Of a stretch of DNA of 64,000 nt, positions 54,791 through 62,976 are shown piece after piece. The stretch's first letter is position 1. Every line of letters starts with the position of its first letter. The stretch is taken from positions 1 to 64,000 of the forward strand of contig NZ_JABBPC010000032.1 of NCBI RefSeq assembly GCF_012927485.1, read 5' to 3'. The position numbers and the translations under genes were made by a program. Source of the stretch: Polaromonas sp. Its GTDB lineage: Bacteria; Pseudomonadota; Gammaproteobacteria; Burkholderiales; Burkholderiaceae_C. A model generated the notes under the pieces. That model searched no databases. It was given only the letters and a program-made list of their open reading frames with translations, and was not told where the DNA came from.

Positions 54791-55515
54791 CTTTCAGAGA
54801 AGTGCGTACCAAAGCGGCCGAGGCCGGCGAAGTGAAACGGCAGGGGGGGCGCCGCAAGGTCGCGTTGTTTGATCTGGACCATACCCTGATTCCGATCGAT
54901 TCCGATTACGAATGGGGCGAATTCACCATCACGATGGGGTGGTGCGACGCGACCGAATTCAAGCGCCGCAATGTCGATTTCTTTGCCCAGTACCAAGCTG
55001 GCACGCTCGACATTCACGAGTACGTGCGCTTCGCTACCCAAGCGATGCGGAAACAAGGGGCTATTAAATCAATAGCTGCTCACGCCCGATTTATGAACGA
55101 GGTGGTTCAAAAATCTATCACGACGCAGGCTCAGTCACTGGTTCAGCAACACCGGGCGGCGGGTGACGAACTGGTAATTGTGACGGCCACGAACGAGTTT
55201 GTGACGGGTCCGATTGCCGGGATTTTTGGCGTTAGCGATCTCATCGCTGTCGAGCTTGAGCGGAATACTCTGGGCGAGGTCACTGGGGAAATCAAAGGAA
55301 TACCTTCTTTTCGCGAGGGTAAAGTGGCGCGGGTCGAGGCCTGGCTGGCAGCCCGGCGGCTGAGCTGGAACGATGTGGAAACCACGTTTTATACCGATTC
55401 ACTGAACGATCTTGCGCTGCTGGAGCGAGCGACGCACCCGGTCGCCACCAACCCCGACCAGCGTTTGCGCGCCGTGGCAATTGAGCGCGGATGGCGCATA
55501 CTTGACCTGTTTTAG
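54787..55515 (+). CDS. HAD-family phosphatase (SerB-like subfamily IB)
   Basis: The 242-residue protein has HAD motif I DLDHTLIPIDSD near residue 28, motif II VTATNEF near 134, the basic residue region KVARVEAWL, and motif III TDSLNDLALLERATHPVATN near 210. The helical cap is the SerB-like type. It overlaps hda by ATGA, and this pair is common in Burkholderiales. Possible roles are phosphoserine-like or histidinol-phosphate phosphatase; sequence alone does not choose. Codons at 55060-55076 are a copy of the dispersed dyad. Confidence 0.88.
   Translation: MTFREVRTKAAEAGEVKRQGGRRKVALFDLDHTLIPIDSDYEWGEFTITMGWCDATEFKRRNVDFFAQYQAGTLDIHEYVRFATQAMRKQGAIKSIAAHARFMNEVVQKSITTQAQSLVQQHRAAGDELVIVTATNEFVTGPIAGIFGVSDLIAVELERNTLGEVTGEIKGIPSFREGKVARVEAWLAARRLSWNDVETTFYTDSLNDLALLERATHPVATNPDQRLRAVAIERGWRILDLF
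55060..55076 (+). repeat. 17-bp dyad inside the HAD gene (GCTATTAAATCAATAGC)
   Basis: This is the best copy of the family: arms GCTATT and AATAGC are perfect complements. It is followed by TGCTCACGCC, a flank also seen beside the alkA copy. Confidence 0.5.
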
Positions 55516-55629
55516 TCAGTTCGGGGCAGCGCTTGCCGTCAGGCCACTGCGGTTTGCCCCGCGTCATCAGATGGGGACGGTGCTTGCTGCTGTTGCGTCA
55601 GCGTCTGTCCGGCCTAGTTTTAAAGAATC

Positions 55630-57279
55630 ATGATCAAAAAATTTATCGATAAGCTGTTTGGCAAATCAACCAGTTTGGAGTCCGGTACCAAGCGAGTTAA
55701 AAAATCGCCTTTCGGCAAGCGTCAGGAAGTTGGATTCAAAGAACACGGCATCAATCCAAAACTGGTCGATGAGCGCGCCATGGACGTGGTGCACACGCTC
55801 AAGCACGCCGGTTTTGAAGCCTTTGTGGTCGGCGGTGCCGTGCGCGACCTGTTGGTCGGGCTGCGGCCGAAGGACTTCGACGTCGCCACCGATGCCACGC
55901 CCGAGCAGGTGAAAAGCCTGTTTCGCCGGGCCTTCATCATTGGCAGGCGCTTTCGCATCGTTCACGTCATCTACGGCCGCGGCCGCGAGCATGAAGTGAT
56001 TGAGGTCTCAACCTTCCGCGCCCACCTGGACAGCAGCCTGGCCGAGCAGGTGGGCGGCAATGAGCGCACCAGCAAGAGCGAACTGGCCGGCATGAAGCAC
56101 GCCGTTCATGCCTCTGGCCGCGTCCTGCGCGACAACGTCTGGGGCTCGATGGAAGAAGACGCCGCACGCCGCGACTTCACCATCAACGCCATGTATTACG
56201 ACCCTGAAACGCAGATCGTGGTCGATTATCACAATGGCATTCGCGACGCCAAGAAAAAAATCGTTCGCATGATTGGCGATCCGGCAGTGCGTTATCGGGA
56301 AGATCCGGTGCGCATCATTCGCGCCGTGCGTTTTGCCGCCAAGCTCAATGCGCTGGGCTTCAAATTCGAGGACAAGACGGCTGCGCCGCTGCGTGAGATG
56401 AGAGGCTTGCTGGCCGACGTGCCGCAGTCGCGCCTGTTTGACGAAATGCTCAAGCTGTTGCAGACCGGTCATTCGCTGGCCAGTATTGAGCAGCTCAAAA
56501 CCCTCGGTTTGGGCACGGGCATCTATCCGCTGCTCGACGTGGTGGTTGAGATGGCCGGTAACCCGTTTTTGAAGCTGGCCTTGCAGGACACCGACCGCCG
56601 CGTTGGCGAAGGCAAGCCGGTTGCGCCCAGCTTTTTGTTGTCTTGTGTGTTGTGGTCCGACGTACGGGACGGCTGGGATCGCCGGCTCAAGCGCGGCGAG
56701 CATGGCATGCCTGCGCTGCAGGAGGCGATCGACGATGCCTTCAACGCCAAGATCGGAGACGTCTCCGGCCGAGGTAAGCTGGGCACCGATATGCGCGAGA
56801 TCTGGACCATGCAGCCGCGCTTTGAAAAACGTGTGGGCAGCTCTCCCTACTCGTTGCTGGAGCAACCGCGCTTTCGGGCCGGCTTCGACTTTATGCGACT
56901 GCGTGCCCAGACCGGCGAGATCGACGCCGAGCTTGCCGAATGGTGGGAGAAATTCAGTACCGCCTATGACGATGAACGCCACGTCATGATTGAAGAGGTG
57001 AGGGAGGCCCAGTTGCAAAAACCGCAGTCGCCCCGGGTCCGGGTCAGGCGGCCTGCTGCTGAGGTGGGAAGTTCGTCCGCCAATTCGCCTAGCCCTCGTT
57101 CAAGTGCCGGCCGCCAGTCGGATGATTCGGGCGAGCCCTCCTTGGAAGAGGGCGCTGCGCCGCCGGCCAGAAAACGTCGCCGTCGCCGCAAGCCCGCCAA
57201 CCAGGTCAACTCCGCCAATGCAGAAGGCACCGGCGAGCAACCCTTGCCGCACCCCGACGCGGCCACTCCCAACCATTGA
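55630..57279 (+). CDS. pcnB: Poly(A) polymerase I
   Basis: PcnB adds 3' poly(A) tails that promote RNA decay. The 549-residue protein has the nucleotidyltransferase core FVVGGAVRDLLVGLRPKDFD with DFDVATDATPEQVKSLF, the RNA-binding head (RRDFTINAMYYDPETQIVVD), and the RYREDPVRIIRAVRFAAKLN neck motif. The C-terminal 80 residues are low complexity, rich in Ser/Pro and then basic (ARKRRRRRKPANQ), as expected for PcnB tails in this group. folK follows by 13 bp. Confidence 0.95.
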   Translation: MIKKFIDKLFGKSTSLESGTKRVKKSPFGKRQEVGFKEHGINPKLVDERAMDVVHTLKHAGFEAFVVGGAVRDLLVGLRPKDFDVATDATPEQVKSLFRRAFIIGRRFRIVHVIYGRGREHEVIEVSTFRAHLDSSLAEQVGGNERTSKSELAGMKHAVHASGRVLRDNVWGSMEEDAARRDFTINAMYYDPETQIVVDYHNGIRDAKKKIVRMIGDPAVRYREDPVRIIRAVRFAAKLNALGFKFEDKTAAPLREMRGLLADVPQSRLFDEMLKLLQTGHSLASIEQLKTLGLGTGIYPLLDVVVEMAGNPFLKLALQDTDRRVGEGKPVAPSFLLSCVLWSDVRDGWDRRLKRGEHGMPALQEAIDDAFNAKIGDVSGRGKLGTDMREIWTMQPRFEKRVGSSPYSLLEQPRFRAGFDFMRLRAQTGEIDAELAEWWEKFSTAYDDERHVMIEEVREAQLQKPQSPRVRVRRPAAEVGSSSANSPSPRSSAGRQSDDSGEPSLEEGAAPPARKRRRRRKPANQVNSANAEGTGEQPLPHPDAATPNH

Positions 57280-57292
57280 GGTCGGCACCCGG

Positions 57293-57832
57293 ATGCGCGC
57301 TGGAGAGTCGCCAAGCGAGGCCGTCAGCAAGGCTCCCCGCGTCAGGGCCTACGTTGCCCTGGGTGCCAACGTCGGCGATGGCGTGGTGGCGCTCCGGCTG
57401 GCTGTCATGGCCATGAGTCGTTTGCCGCTTACGCAGCTGCGCCAGGCTTCCAGCCTCTACAAAACAGCGCCCATCGATACCGATTCAACGACCGAAGTCC
57501 CGGCATCGGGGGCTGACTATATCAATGCGGTGGTCGCGCTGGAAACCGGTCTGACCGCGCCTGCATTGTTGGCGCAACTGCAGCGGATCGAGCAAGGTGC
57601 AGGGCGCGAGAGGCCTTATCGCAATGCGCCACGCACGCTTGATCTCGACTTGCTGTTGTACGGCTCGGCCCGCATTGATTCTGTCCGGCTGACAGTTCCT
57701 CATCCGCGCATGCTGCAGCGGGCTTTTGTGCTGGTGCCGCTGGCTGAGATTTCGCCAAGCAGCGTTGGCATTGAACAGTTGCAAGCGGTTCAGCACCAGG
57801 TCATTGAACGCTTGAACGAGCTTTTGATGTGA
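57293..57832 (+). CDS. folK: 2-amino-4-hydroxy-6-hydroxymethyldihydropteridine pyrophosphokinase
   Basis: FolK transfers pyrophosphate from ATP to the pterin in folate synthesis. The 179-residue product has the HPPK motifs AYVALGANVGDGV, YKTAPIDT, ADYINAVVALET and GRERPYRNAPRTLDLDLLLY, and PHPRMLQRAFVLVPLAEI. ATG 57293 follows the pcnB stop; earlier in-frame starts lie within pcnB. pcnB-folK is the conserved order in proteobacteria. Confidence 0.94.
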   Translation: MRAGESPSEAVSKAPRVRAYVALGANVGDGVVALRLAVMAMSRLPLTQLRQASSLYKTAPIDTDSTTEVPASGADYINAVVALETGLTAPALLAQLQRIEQGAGRERPYRNAPRTLDLDLLLYGSARIDSVRLTVPHPRMLQRAFVLVPLAEISPSSVGIEQLQAVQHQVIERLNELLM

Positions 57833-57833
57833 G

Positions 57834-57851
57834 CGTCCTGCGGGCGTTTTT
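57834..57851 (+). terminator. Short hairpin plus T-run after folK
   Basis: CGTCC and GGGCG pair (one wobble) around TGC and are followed by five T, directly after the folK stop. The stem is short, so efficiency is uncertain. Confidence 0.4.
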
Positions 57852-58500
57852 AAGGTGCCAGGCGCTCGCGCAACCAGCTGGCATCAGCCTGCTGCGTATA
57901 CCGTAGGCGATCGTGCAAGCGGCTTTTTCGGCCTTGCCAGAACTGCCAGTTGTCGGGCTTGAGACGGTAGCCTCCCCAATGCGGCGGGCGCGGCGGCTGC
58001 AACAGGAATTTGGCGCCGTACAAGGCGGCATTGGCCACCAGTACCCGGCGACTTGAAATCACTTCGCTTTGTGGACTGGCCCAGGCACCGATGCGGGAAT
58101 CCAGAGGGCGGCTGTGAAAGTAAACGTCACTTTCTTCGGCAGACACTTTTTCGACGACGCCTTCAATGCGCACGACGCGCTCCAGTTCTACCCAGTGAAA
58201 CTGTAGCGCCGCATAGGGGTTGCCCGCGAGTTCATGGCCCTTCCGGCTGTCGTAGTTGGTAAACCACACAATGCCGCGCGCATCGAAGCCTTTGATCAGC
58301 ACCACGCGGGTGGAAGGGCGTAAGTTGCCCGCCACAGTGGCCAGCGTCATCGCATTGGGTTCAGGCACTTGGGCCGCGATCGCCTCGTTCAGCCACTGGT
58401 CGAATTGTTTCAGAGGGTCGGCTTGCGAAGCGTCTTCATTCAGCTCGGCGCGTTCGTAGCTTTTGCGAAGATCGGCAATGGAGGAGGTGTGCTCGGACAT
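57850..58500 (-). CDS. pdxH: Pyridoxine/pyridoxamine 5'-phosphate oxidase
   Basis: PdxH makes pyridoxal phosphate from the pyridoxine or pyridoxamine forms using FMN. The 216-residue protein has the classic regions [60 protein letters not shown] and the C-terminal [20 protein letters not shown] with RLHDRLRY. It is convergent with folK. Confidence 0.96.
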   Translation of the reverse strand: MSEHTSSIADLRKSYERAELNEDASQADPLKQFDQWLNEAIAAQVPEPNAMTLATVAGNLRPSTRVVLIKGFDARGIVWFTNYDSRKGHELAGNPYAALQFHWVELERVVRIEGVVEKVSAEESDVYFHSRPLDSRIGAWASPQSEVISSRRVLVANAALYGAKFLLQPPRPPHWGGYRLKPDNWQFWQGRKSRLHDRLRYTQQADASWLRERLAP

Positions 58501-58705
58501 TCTTCCAGTATAGAGATTGCCTGCTCGCCATCGGATAGGCCGGACATTTAGTCTTCCCGTACCTGCATCCGAGAACTTCTACACCTCCAGTGCAATAACA
58601 TGCACCGAACGAAGACACTCGGTTTGACCTCGCCGGCAAGGGCTTTCATGCATCAAAGGGTGGCGTCCTACTCGCGCGCGGGCCCTGCCGCGCTATGGTA
58701 TCGGC

Positions 58706-60022
58706 ATGTCTATCACCAATCGTCTAGCAGCCGTTCTCGCAGCGGGGTTTGCGCTCGCGGCCGCTCCCGAAACGGGCGCATGGAAGAGACCGCGCTCGGC
58801 CTCATCACCCGCGCCTGGCGGGTTGACAATGGGTATTCCACCGCTCATGCCGGATCAACCCGAAACAGGTCTTCAGTCGCCGCCGGTGGCGCTGACACCA
58901 CGGCAGTTGATCGTTTTCGCGTCGGGGTTTCTGCTTGCGGCCGCGGCCCTCGTGGGAGTATGGGTAGCACTCAACGCAGATTCATCGCCGGTGCCCGGCA
59001 AGCCCACAGCCGGTAGTCCGGCGCCGCAGTCCGAAGTGCTCGCCTCGGGGCAGAGTGACGCATGTTCTCGGCAGCCCGCGACATTAGTGGCGGGCGAAAA
59101 AGACGGGCATTTTCCGCTTCAGGACGGCGTGTCCGGATTGATCGCGGCGGATATTACGACATTCATGGTCATCGGCAAGGAGGCCGCCACTGCAGAACGG
59201 CCGCGCGACGCGGAAGTTGCGTTTTTGATGTCGTGCCGGGTCGCGGACAAGCTCAGAGGCGCCAGTTCGGTCGAGTCGGCCAACGCGAAGTACCAGCTGG
59301 GCGCGCACTACGCCAGACTCGCGCTTGATGCAGGTTCTCCCGTCGGAGCCGACCGTGCGGAGCTGCTCAAACGTGCCGAGCTGCTGTACTCGGAAAGCTT
59401 GCACGCTTACGTCGCCAAATACGGCGAAGGCTACGAGCAGTCGCGGTTTGCAGCCGAAGGGCTGGCAGCGGTGCGGCAGACGCTGGCGCAAGGAGACTCC
59501 CGGGCGGTGGCTGAAAAGTCGGCTCAGGCCACCGCGAACAGCACAACCAGGCTGGTCGGCTCGGAGGAAGGCGGGTCGACGCCTTTTGGCCCGTCTGGGT
59601 CCGGGTCGCAGCCGATCCAAGTCGACCTCGCAACGGCTGAACTACTGGCGCCGCAAGTGCCGCAATATCCGGGCGCCACAAGGCGGCCGAGGCCGGGTTT
59701 TGATTGCACGAGGGCTCGTTCAGTGCCCGACAGGATGGTTTGTTCCGACGCGGAGCTAAGCCGGCTTGACCGCGAGCTAGGACGGGTCTACCGGCGCGCA
59801 AGTAAATTGACCCCCGACCGCGCAGCGTTCCGGCGCCAGACCAATCAGGAGTGGCGCATACGCGAGACGACCTGCCGCGATCGCGAATGCCTGCTGCGCT
59901 GGTATGCGCACCGACGGGATCAACTGATGAGTGTCATTGAAGGGCGAAAACAACCGCTCCCCACAGCTTCCCGCTGGGGTGCATTCCCGGATGATAGTGC
60001 TGGTCTGTATAGGGGACATTAG
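58706..60022 (+). CDS. Membrane-anchored protein with C-terminal LprI/DUF1311-like domain
   Basis: The 438-residue protein has two similar hydrophobic segments near residues 8-20 and 69-90. A middle region of helical repeats follows (VSGLIAADITTFMVIGKEAA, LGAHYARLALDAGSPVGADR), then a Ser/Gly/Pro-rich linker. The last 90 residues resemble the LprI/DUF1311 lysozyme-inhibitor-like domain: FDCTRARSVPDRMVCSDAEL, LDRELGRVYRRASKL and the cysteine pair in TCRDRECLLRWYAHRRDQL. The start is uncertain: ATG 58829 would skip the first hydrophobic copy, which is a divergent duplicate of the second. The function is unknown; a periplasmic role is inferred. Confidence 0.65.
   Translation: MSITNRLAAVLAAGFALAAAPETGAWKRPRSASSPAPGGLTMGIPPLMPDQPETGLQSPPVALTPRQLIVFASGFLLAAAALVGVWVALNADSSPVPGKPTAGSPAPQSEVLASGQSDACSRQPATLVAGEKDGHFPLQDGVSGLIAADITTFMVIGKEAATAERPRDAEVAFLMSCRVADKLRGASSVESANAKYQLGAHYARLALDAGSPVGADRAELLKRAELLYSESLHAYVAKYGEGYEQSRFAAEGLAAVRQTLAQGDSRAVAEKSAQATANSTTRLVGSEEGGSTPFGPSGSGSQPIQVDLATAELLAPQVPQYPGATRRPRPGFDCTRARSVPDRMVCSDAELSRLDRELGRVYRRASKLTPDRAAFRRQTNQEWRIRETTCRDRECLLRWYAHRRDQLMSVIEGRKQPLPTASRWGAFPDDSAGLYRGH
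58731..58815 (+). repeat. Upstream copy of a 180-bp-offset duplication
   Basis: This stretch aligns without gaps to 58911-58995 at roughly 60 percent identity by eye, for example CGGGGTTT at both 58743 and 58923. The offset of 180 bp is a multiple of three, so the frame is kept. Confidence 0.6.
58911..58995 (+). repeat. Downstream copy of the 180-bp-offset duplication
   Basis: This copy encodes the better membrane segment (LIVFASGFLLAAAALVGVWV), whereas the first copy encodes LAAVLAAGFALAAAPETGAW. Confidence 0.6.
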
Positions 60023-60154
60023 CTCGCACGGCTGCTTTACGCGCTGCGGCACTGCTGCAATGGCCGCGCCGATTGATTAAATCGGATTTTGACCATTGCG
60101 GAAGCTGCCGTTGGTAAACCGCTGCAGCGCTCACGTTCGCTGGAATCCCCGCCG

Positions 60155-61606
60155 TCAGCGCGGCACAAAGAAAACTGATTTTTCCCGGCTTGTCTTGAGG
60201 TCGCCCGCTTGACCTGTGTGGATCTCGAAAACGATGGGATTGGCGTGCCCTCGATAAGCTTCTGCCGCTTCTGCCGCTAAAGTCAGCCGCACGGGCAGGG
60301 AGCCAATGCCCGTCGGCTCAACACTCAGTTGAGCCGGCAACGCCAGAGTGAGTCCAGGCAGACCAGACACCTCCACGCTGTATTGCTGGGTCTGTTCGGT
60401 CCCGTTCGTAATCTGAAGTCGGTAGACGTTTTCAATTGCCCCGTCATCGACGACACGCGCCAGCGCACCCCGGTCTTTAATCACATCGACCGCAAAGCCC
60501 TTGCGCATCGACAAACTGCCCAGGAAAACCATGCTGGTGACCAGCAGCAAGGCGCCGTAGATCAGAACGCGTGGCCGCAGCACGCGGCGGGTCATTTGCT
60601 TCGGTGTCAATGCGTCGGCCATGCCATTTCCAGACGAATACCGAATCAATCCAGGGGCATAGCCCATTTTCCCCATCACATCATCACAAACATCGACGCA
60701 AGCGGCACAAGCGATGCATTCGTTCTGAAGCCCATTGCGGATATCGATGCCGGTCGGACAAACCTGTACGCAAAGGGTGCAATTAATACAGTCGCCCAGA
60801 CCCAGCAACTTTGGATCGGCCGTGCGCGGCCGGGACCCGCGTGCTTCGCCGCGACCCGTGTCATAAGCAATGACCATTGAATCCATATCAATCAGCGCAT
60901 TTTGGAATCTTGCGTAGGGGCACATGTATTTGCACACCTGTTCCCGCATGTAGCCGGCGTTGCCGTAGGTGGCGAAACCATAAAAAAGTACCCAAAACCA
61001 TTCCCAGGGCGAAAACGACAACACCGCTGCTTCGGCCGCCAGCGTGTACATCGGGGTGAAGTAGCCGACAAACGTGAACCCCGTGAGCAAGCCGATGGCA
61101 AGCCAGACCGCTTGCTTGCCGACCTTGCGGGTGATCTTTTCAATACTCCAAGGTGCGGCGTCCAGTCGCATTCGGGCGATGCGATCACCTTCAATTCGAC
61201 GTTCAAACCACAAAAATACCTCGGTGTAAACCGTCTGTGGACAGGCGTATCCACACCATACGCGGCCTGCGACTGCCGTGACGAAGAACAGCGCCAAGGC
61301 GGAAATCACCAGAAGCACGGCGAGATAAATGAAATCCTGGGGATGCAGCATCAGGCCGAACACAAAAAACCGCCGCTCGGACAAGTCGAACAACACGGCC
61401 TGCCGCCCATTCCACTGCAGCCACGGCAGACCATAGAACACCGCCTGGGTCACCCAGACCATTAACCAACGGCGGTTGGCGAACCAGCCGTGCACAGATT
61501 TCGGGTATATCCGGATCTGCTTTTCATACGCCGAGAACAATCCGCCTCCGGCTGCTTCGGCCGCCTGCACACGAATCGGAATGATTTTTGAGGATGTTTT
61601 TTTCAT
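60155..61606 (-). CDS. ccoG: Cytochrome c oxidase accessory protein CcoG (FixG/RdxA)
   Basis: CcoG is a membrane iron-sulphur protein that reduces copper for cbb3 oxidase assembly. The 483-residue product has an N-terminal membrane part (with GYACPQTVYTEVFLWFERRI), two 4Fe-4S motifs (CINCTLCVQVCPTGIDIRNG and CIACAACVDVCDDVMGKMGY), a last helix, and a C-terminal Ig-like domain (VYRLQITNGTEQTQQYSVEV). The usual ccoNOQP and ccoIS neighbours are not in the window. No FNR box is seen upstream. The ATG at 61606 begins MKKTSSKIIPIRV. Confidence 0.93.
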   Translation of the reverse strand: MKKTSSKIIPIRVQAAEAAGGGLFSAYEKQIRIYPKSVHGWFANRRWLMVWVTQAVFYGLPWLQWNGRQAVLFDLSERRFFVFGLMLHPQDFIYLAVLLVISALALFFVTAVAGRVWCGYACPQTVYTEVFLWFERRIEGDRIARMRLDAAPWSIEKITRKVGKQAVWLAIGLLTGFTFVGYFTPMYTLAAEAAVLSFSPWEWFWVLFYGFATYGNAGYMREQVCKYMCPYARFQNALIDMDSMVIAYDTGRGEARGSRPRTADPKLLGLGDCINCTLCVQVCPTGIDIRNGLQNECIACAACVDVCDDVMGKMGYAPGLIRYSSGNGMADALTPKQMTRRVLRPRVLIYGALLLVTSMVFLGSLSMRKGFAVDVIKDRGALARVVDDGAIENVYRLQITNGTEQTQQYSVEVSGLPGLTLALPAQLSVEPTGIGSLPVRLTLAAEAAEAYRGHANPIVFEIHTGQAGDLKTSREKSVFFVPR

Positions 61607-62172
61607 GAGACGAAGCTTTAAGCACGGCCGACTACCGACGATGGCGTCAACGATTTCGAAATTGGTTGCATAGCCGTCTTATGACGTCCAAGGAGGAGGC
61701 GAGGAAGGCGTCGTCGCGGACGTATGAAGAGAATCCTCTGTCAAGTTGCACGATCTTTCGTCACTGCATAACACCGCGTCAGCCATTGACCGCGCCATGA
61801 CAGTGCCTGCAATGTATTTTAAACAATCGACACAAAAGAAGCATTCTGTATGCATTTTAAATGCAGATGCATCAACCTGCAATATCAATGGTCTTTTGCC
61901 CCGAACCGGGAGGTATCTGACACCCAACGGCGCACCTCAATGCAGACCGCCTGGCATCCCCAGGCGTCTTTTTACCTGCGAAATGTTGGATCTGGCGCAG
62001 TGACGCCGCTTGTATCCGCAGTGCTCAGCAGACCTCGCAGATAGATTTCTCAGCGGCTGCTGTGGCTACGATCAAGGACGCCTTTGAACAAAAGCAGGCG
62101 GCCAAAAACTTTCGCTGAAAGCCGACCTGAGAGATCGGTTAGCTGCCAATAACAGCCAACCCAATCTCCGGC
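61607..62172. other. 566-bp gene-poor interval with a terminator-like hairpin and palindromes
   Basis: No convincing protein gene is seen. It holds a palindrome TGCATTTTAAATGCA at 61851-61865 with a weaker relative TGTATTTTAAACA at 61813, and a hairpin with a T-rich tail at 61948-61973. A weak TTGCAC-17-TAACAC promoter-like pair lies at 61746-61774. A small RNA is possible but unproven. Confidence 0.4.
61948..61973 (+). terminator. Hairpin CGCCTGG/CCAGGCG with TCTTTTT tail
   Basis: Perfect 7-bp arms around a 5-base loop, followed by TCTTTTT. No supported gene ends just upstream on this strand, so the transcript it would end is unknown. Confidence 0.6.
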
Positions 62173-62499
62173 TCAACGCATGGCGGAGTACGCCGTTGGC
62201 GCCAAAATGTAGTTTTCGATGCGCTCGACAATAATGGCTTTTGCTTCGGTTTCGGCCCGTTTTAACAGCCATTCCGGATCCGCCGCGAAGGCGTTCCATT
62301 TGGTTTCGCGCTCTGCCAGACTTTCCCACTGCAGCATATAGGTCAGCGTCTGATTGCTTGGCCCGATCAGGGCGGTCCAAAACCCCACTTGGCGAATTCC
62401 GTATTTTTCCCAAAATTTGAGCGTAATGGATTGAAACCGGTCGTTCAGCGCGGGCAGTCGCCCTGGTGCGCAATGGTAGGTTCGGAGTTCGTAAATCAT
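62173..62499 (-). CDS. NIPSNAP family protein
   Basis: The 108-residue protein begins IYELRTYHCAPGRLPALNDR and contains GFWTALIGPSNQTLTYMLQW and KWNAFAADPEWL, the pattern of NIPSNAP dimeric alpha/beta-barrel proteins. Function is not established in bacteria. It lies alone between ccoG and the IS3 remnant. Confidence 0.85.
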   Translation of the reverse strand: MIYELRTYHCAPGRLPALNDRFQSITLKFWEKYGIRQVGFWTALIGPSNQTLTYMLQWESLAERETKWNAFAADPEWLLKRAETEAKAIIVERIENYILAPTAYSAMR

Positions 62500-62547
62500 G
62501 ATCAGTTCTCGCTTTACTGTGGGTCTTGCCGAATTGCGGTCGGGCGT

Positions 62548-62775
62548 CTAACAAGGGGGATGATAAGTCGATACGCTGGCGGCACTTCGCCCACCTTTGC
62601 AGACGGATTTCAGCGCCGGGTTGGAGGCGTTCTTGAACGCAAGCGGACTTATCTGGTCGAGATGACCGTGCTTAAAAATTAGGTTGTAAAAACCTTTAAT
62701 GTACTTAAACACGTCTGAGTTTGCCTCCCTCCTTCTTCAGGCTGCTGAAGGGGGACTCGGCAACGGTATTGATGC
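62548..62775 (-). mobile_element. IS3-family transposase (OrfB) C-terminal remnant
   Basis: On the minus strand one phase gives NTVAESPFSSLKKEGG, the DNAVAESFFSSLKKE catalytic-core end of IS3-type OrfB. A second phase then gives SDVFKYIKGFYNLIFKHGHL and DQISPLAFKNASNPALKS, the usual C-terminus, to a TAG at 62548. The phase change and the missing upstream part show that it is dead. No terminal repeats were recognised. Confidence 0.75.
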
Positions 62776-62922
62776 GCCTGGCTGGGGTAGAAGAGGCCAC
62801 GTCTTTCAAATCAGTCACATGAGCGCGTCCAGCGCCGTTGAGCGCCACCCGGCAGCGTAGGCTAAGAGGTAGGCGGGGTGCCTTTGTCTGACCACACTAT
62901 CGCTGCGATTGGAAATATTTCG

Positions 62923-62951
62923 TTGATGAATCGGTGGCCAGACTCTACAGT
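62923..62951 (+). promoter_or_regulatory. Predicted katG promoter
   Basis: TTGATG at 62923-62928 and TACAGT at 62946-62951 are separated by 17 bp, giving a leader of about 33 bases before the katG ATG. No clear OxyR site was seen; the small palindrome ATCGCTGCGAT lies at 62899. Confidence 0.55.
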
Positions 62952-62976
62952 CGACCAGGTAATAACTTACCGCTAA

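Noticed and set aside
61746..62003. 85-codon plus-strand frame in the gene-poor interval
   Set aside because: No ribosome-binding site, atypical codon use, and a terminator-like hairpin lies inside it.
62899..62909. Palindrome ATCGCTGCGAT upstream of katG as an OxyR or other site
   Set aside because: Arms of five bases are common by chance, and the OxyR ATAG/CTAT pattern is missing.
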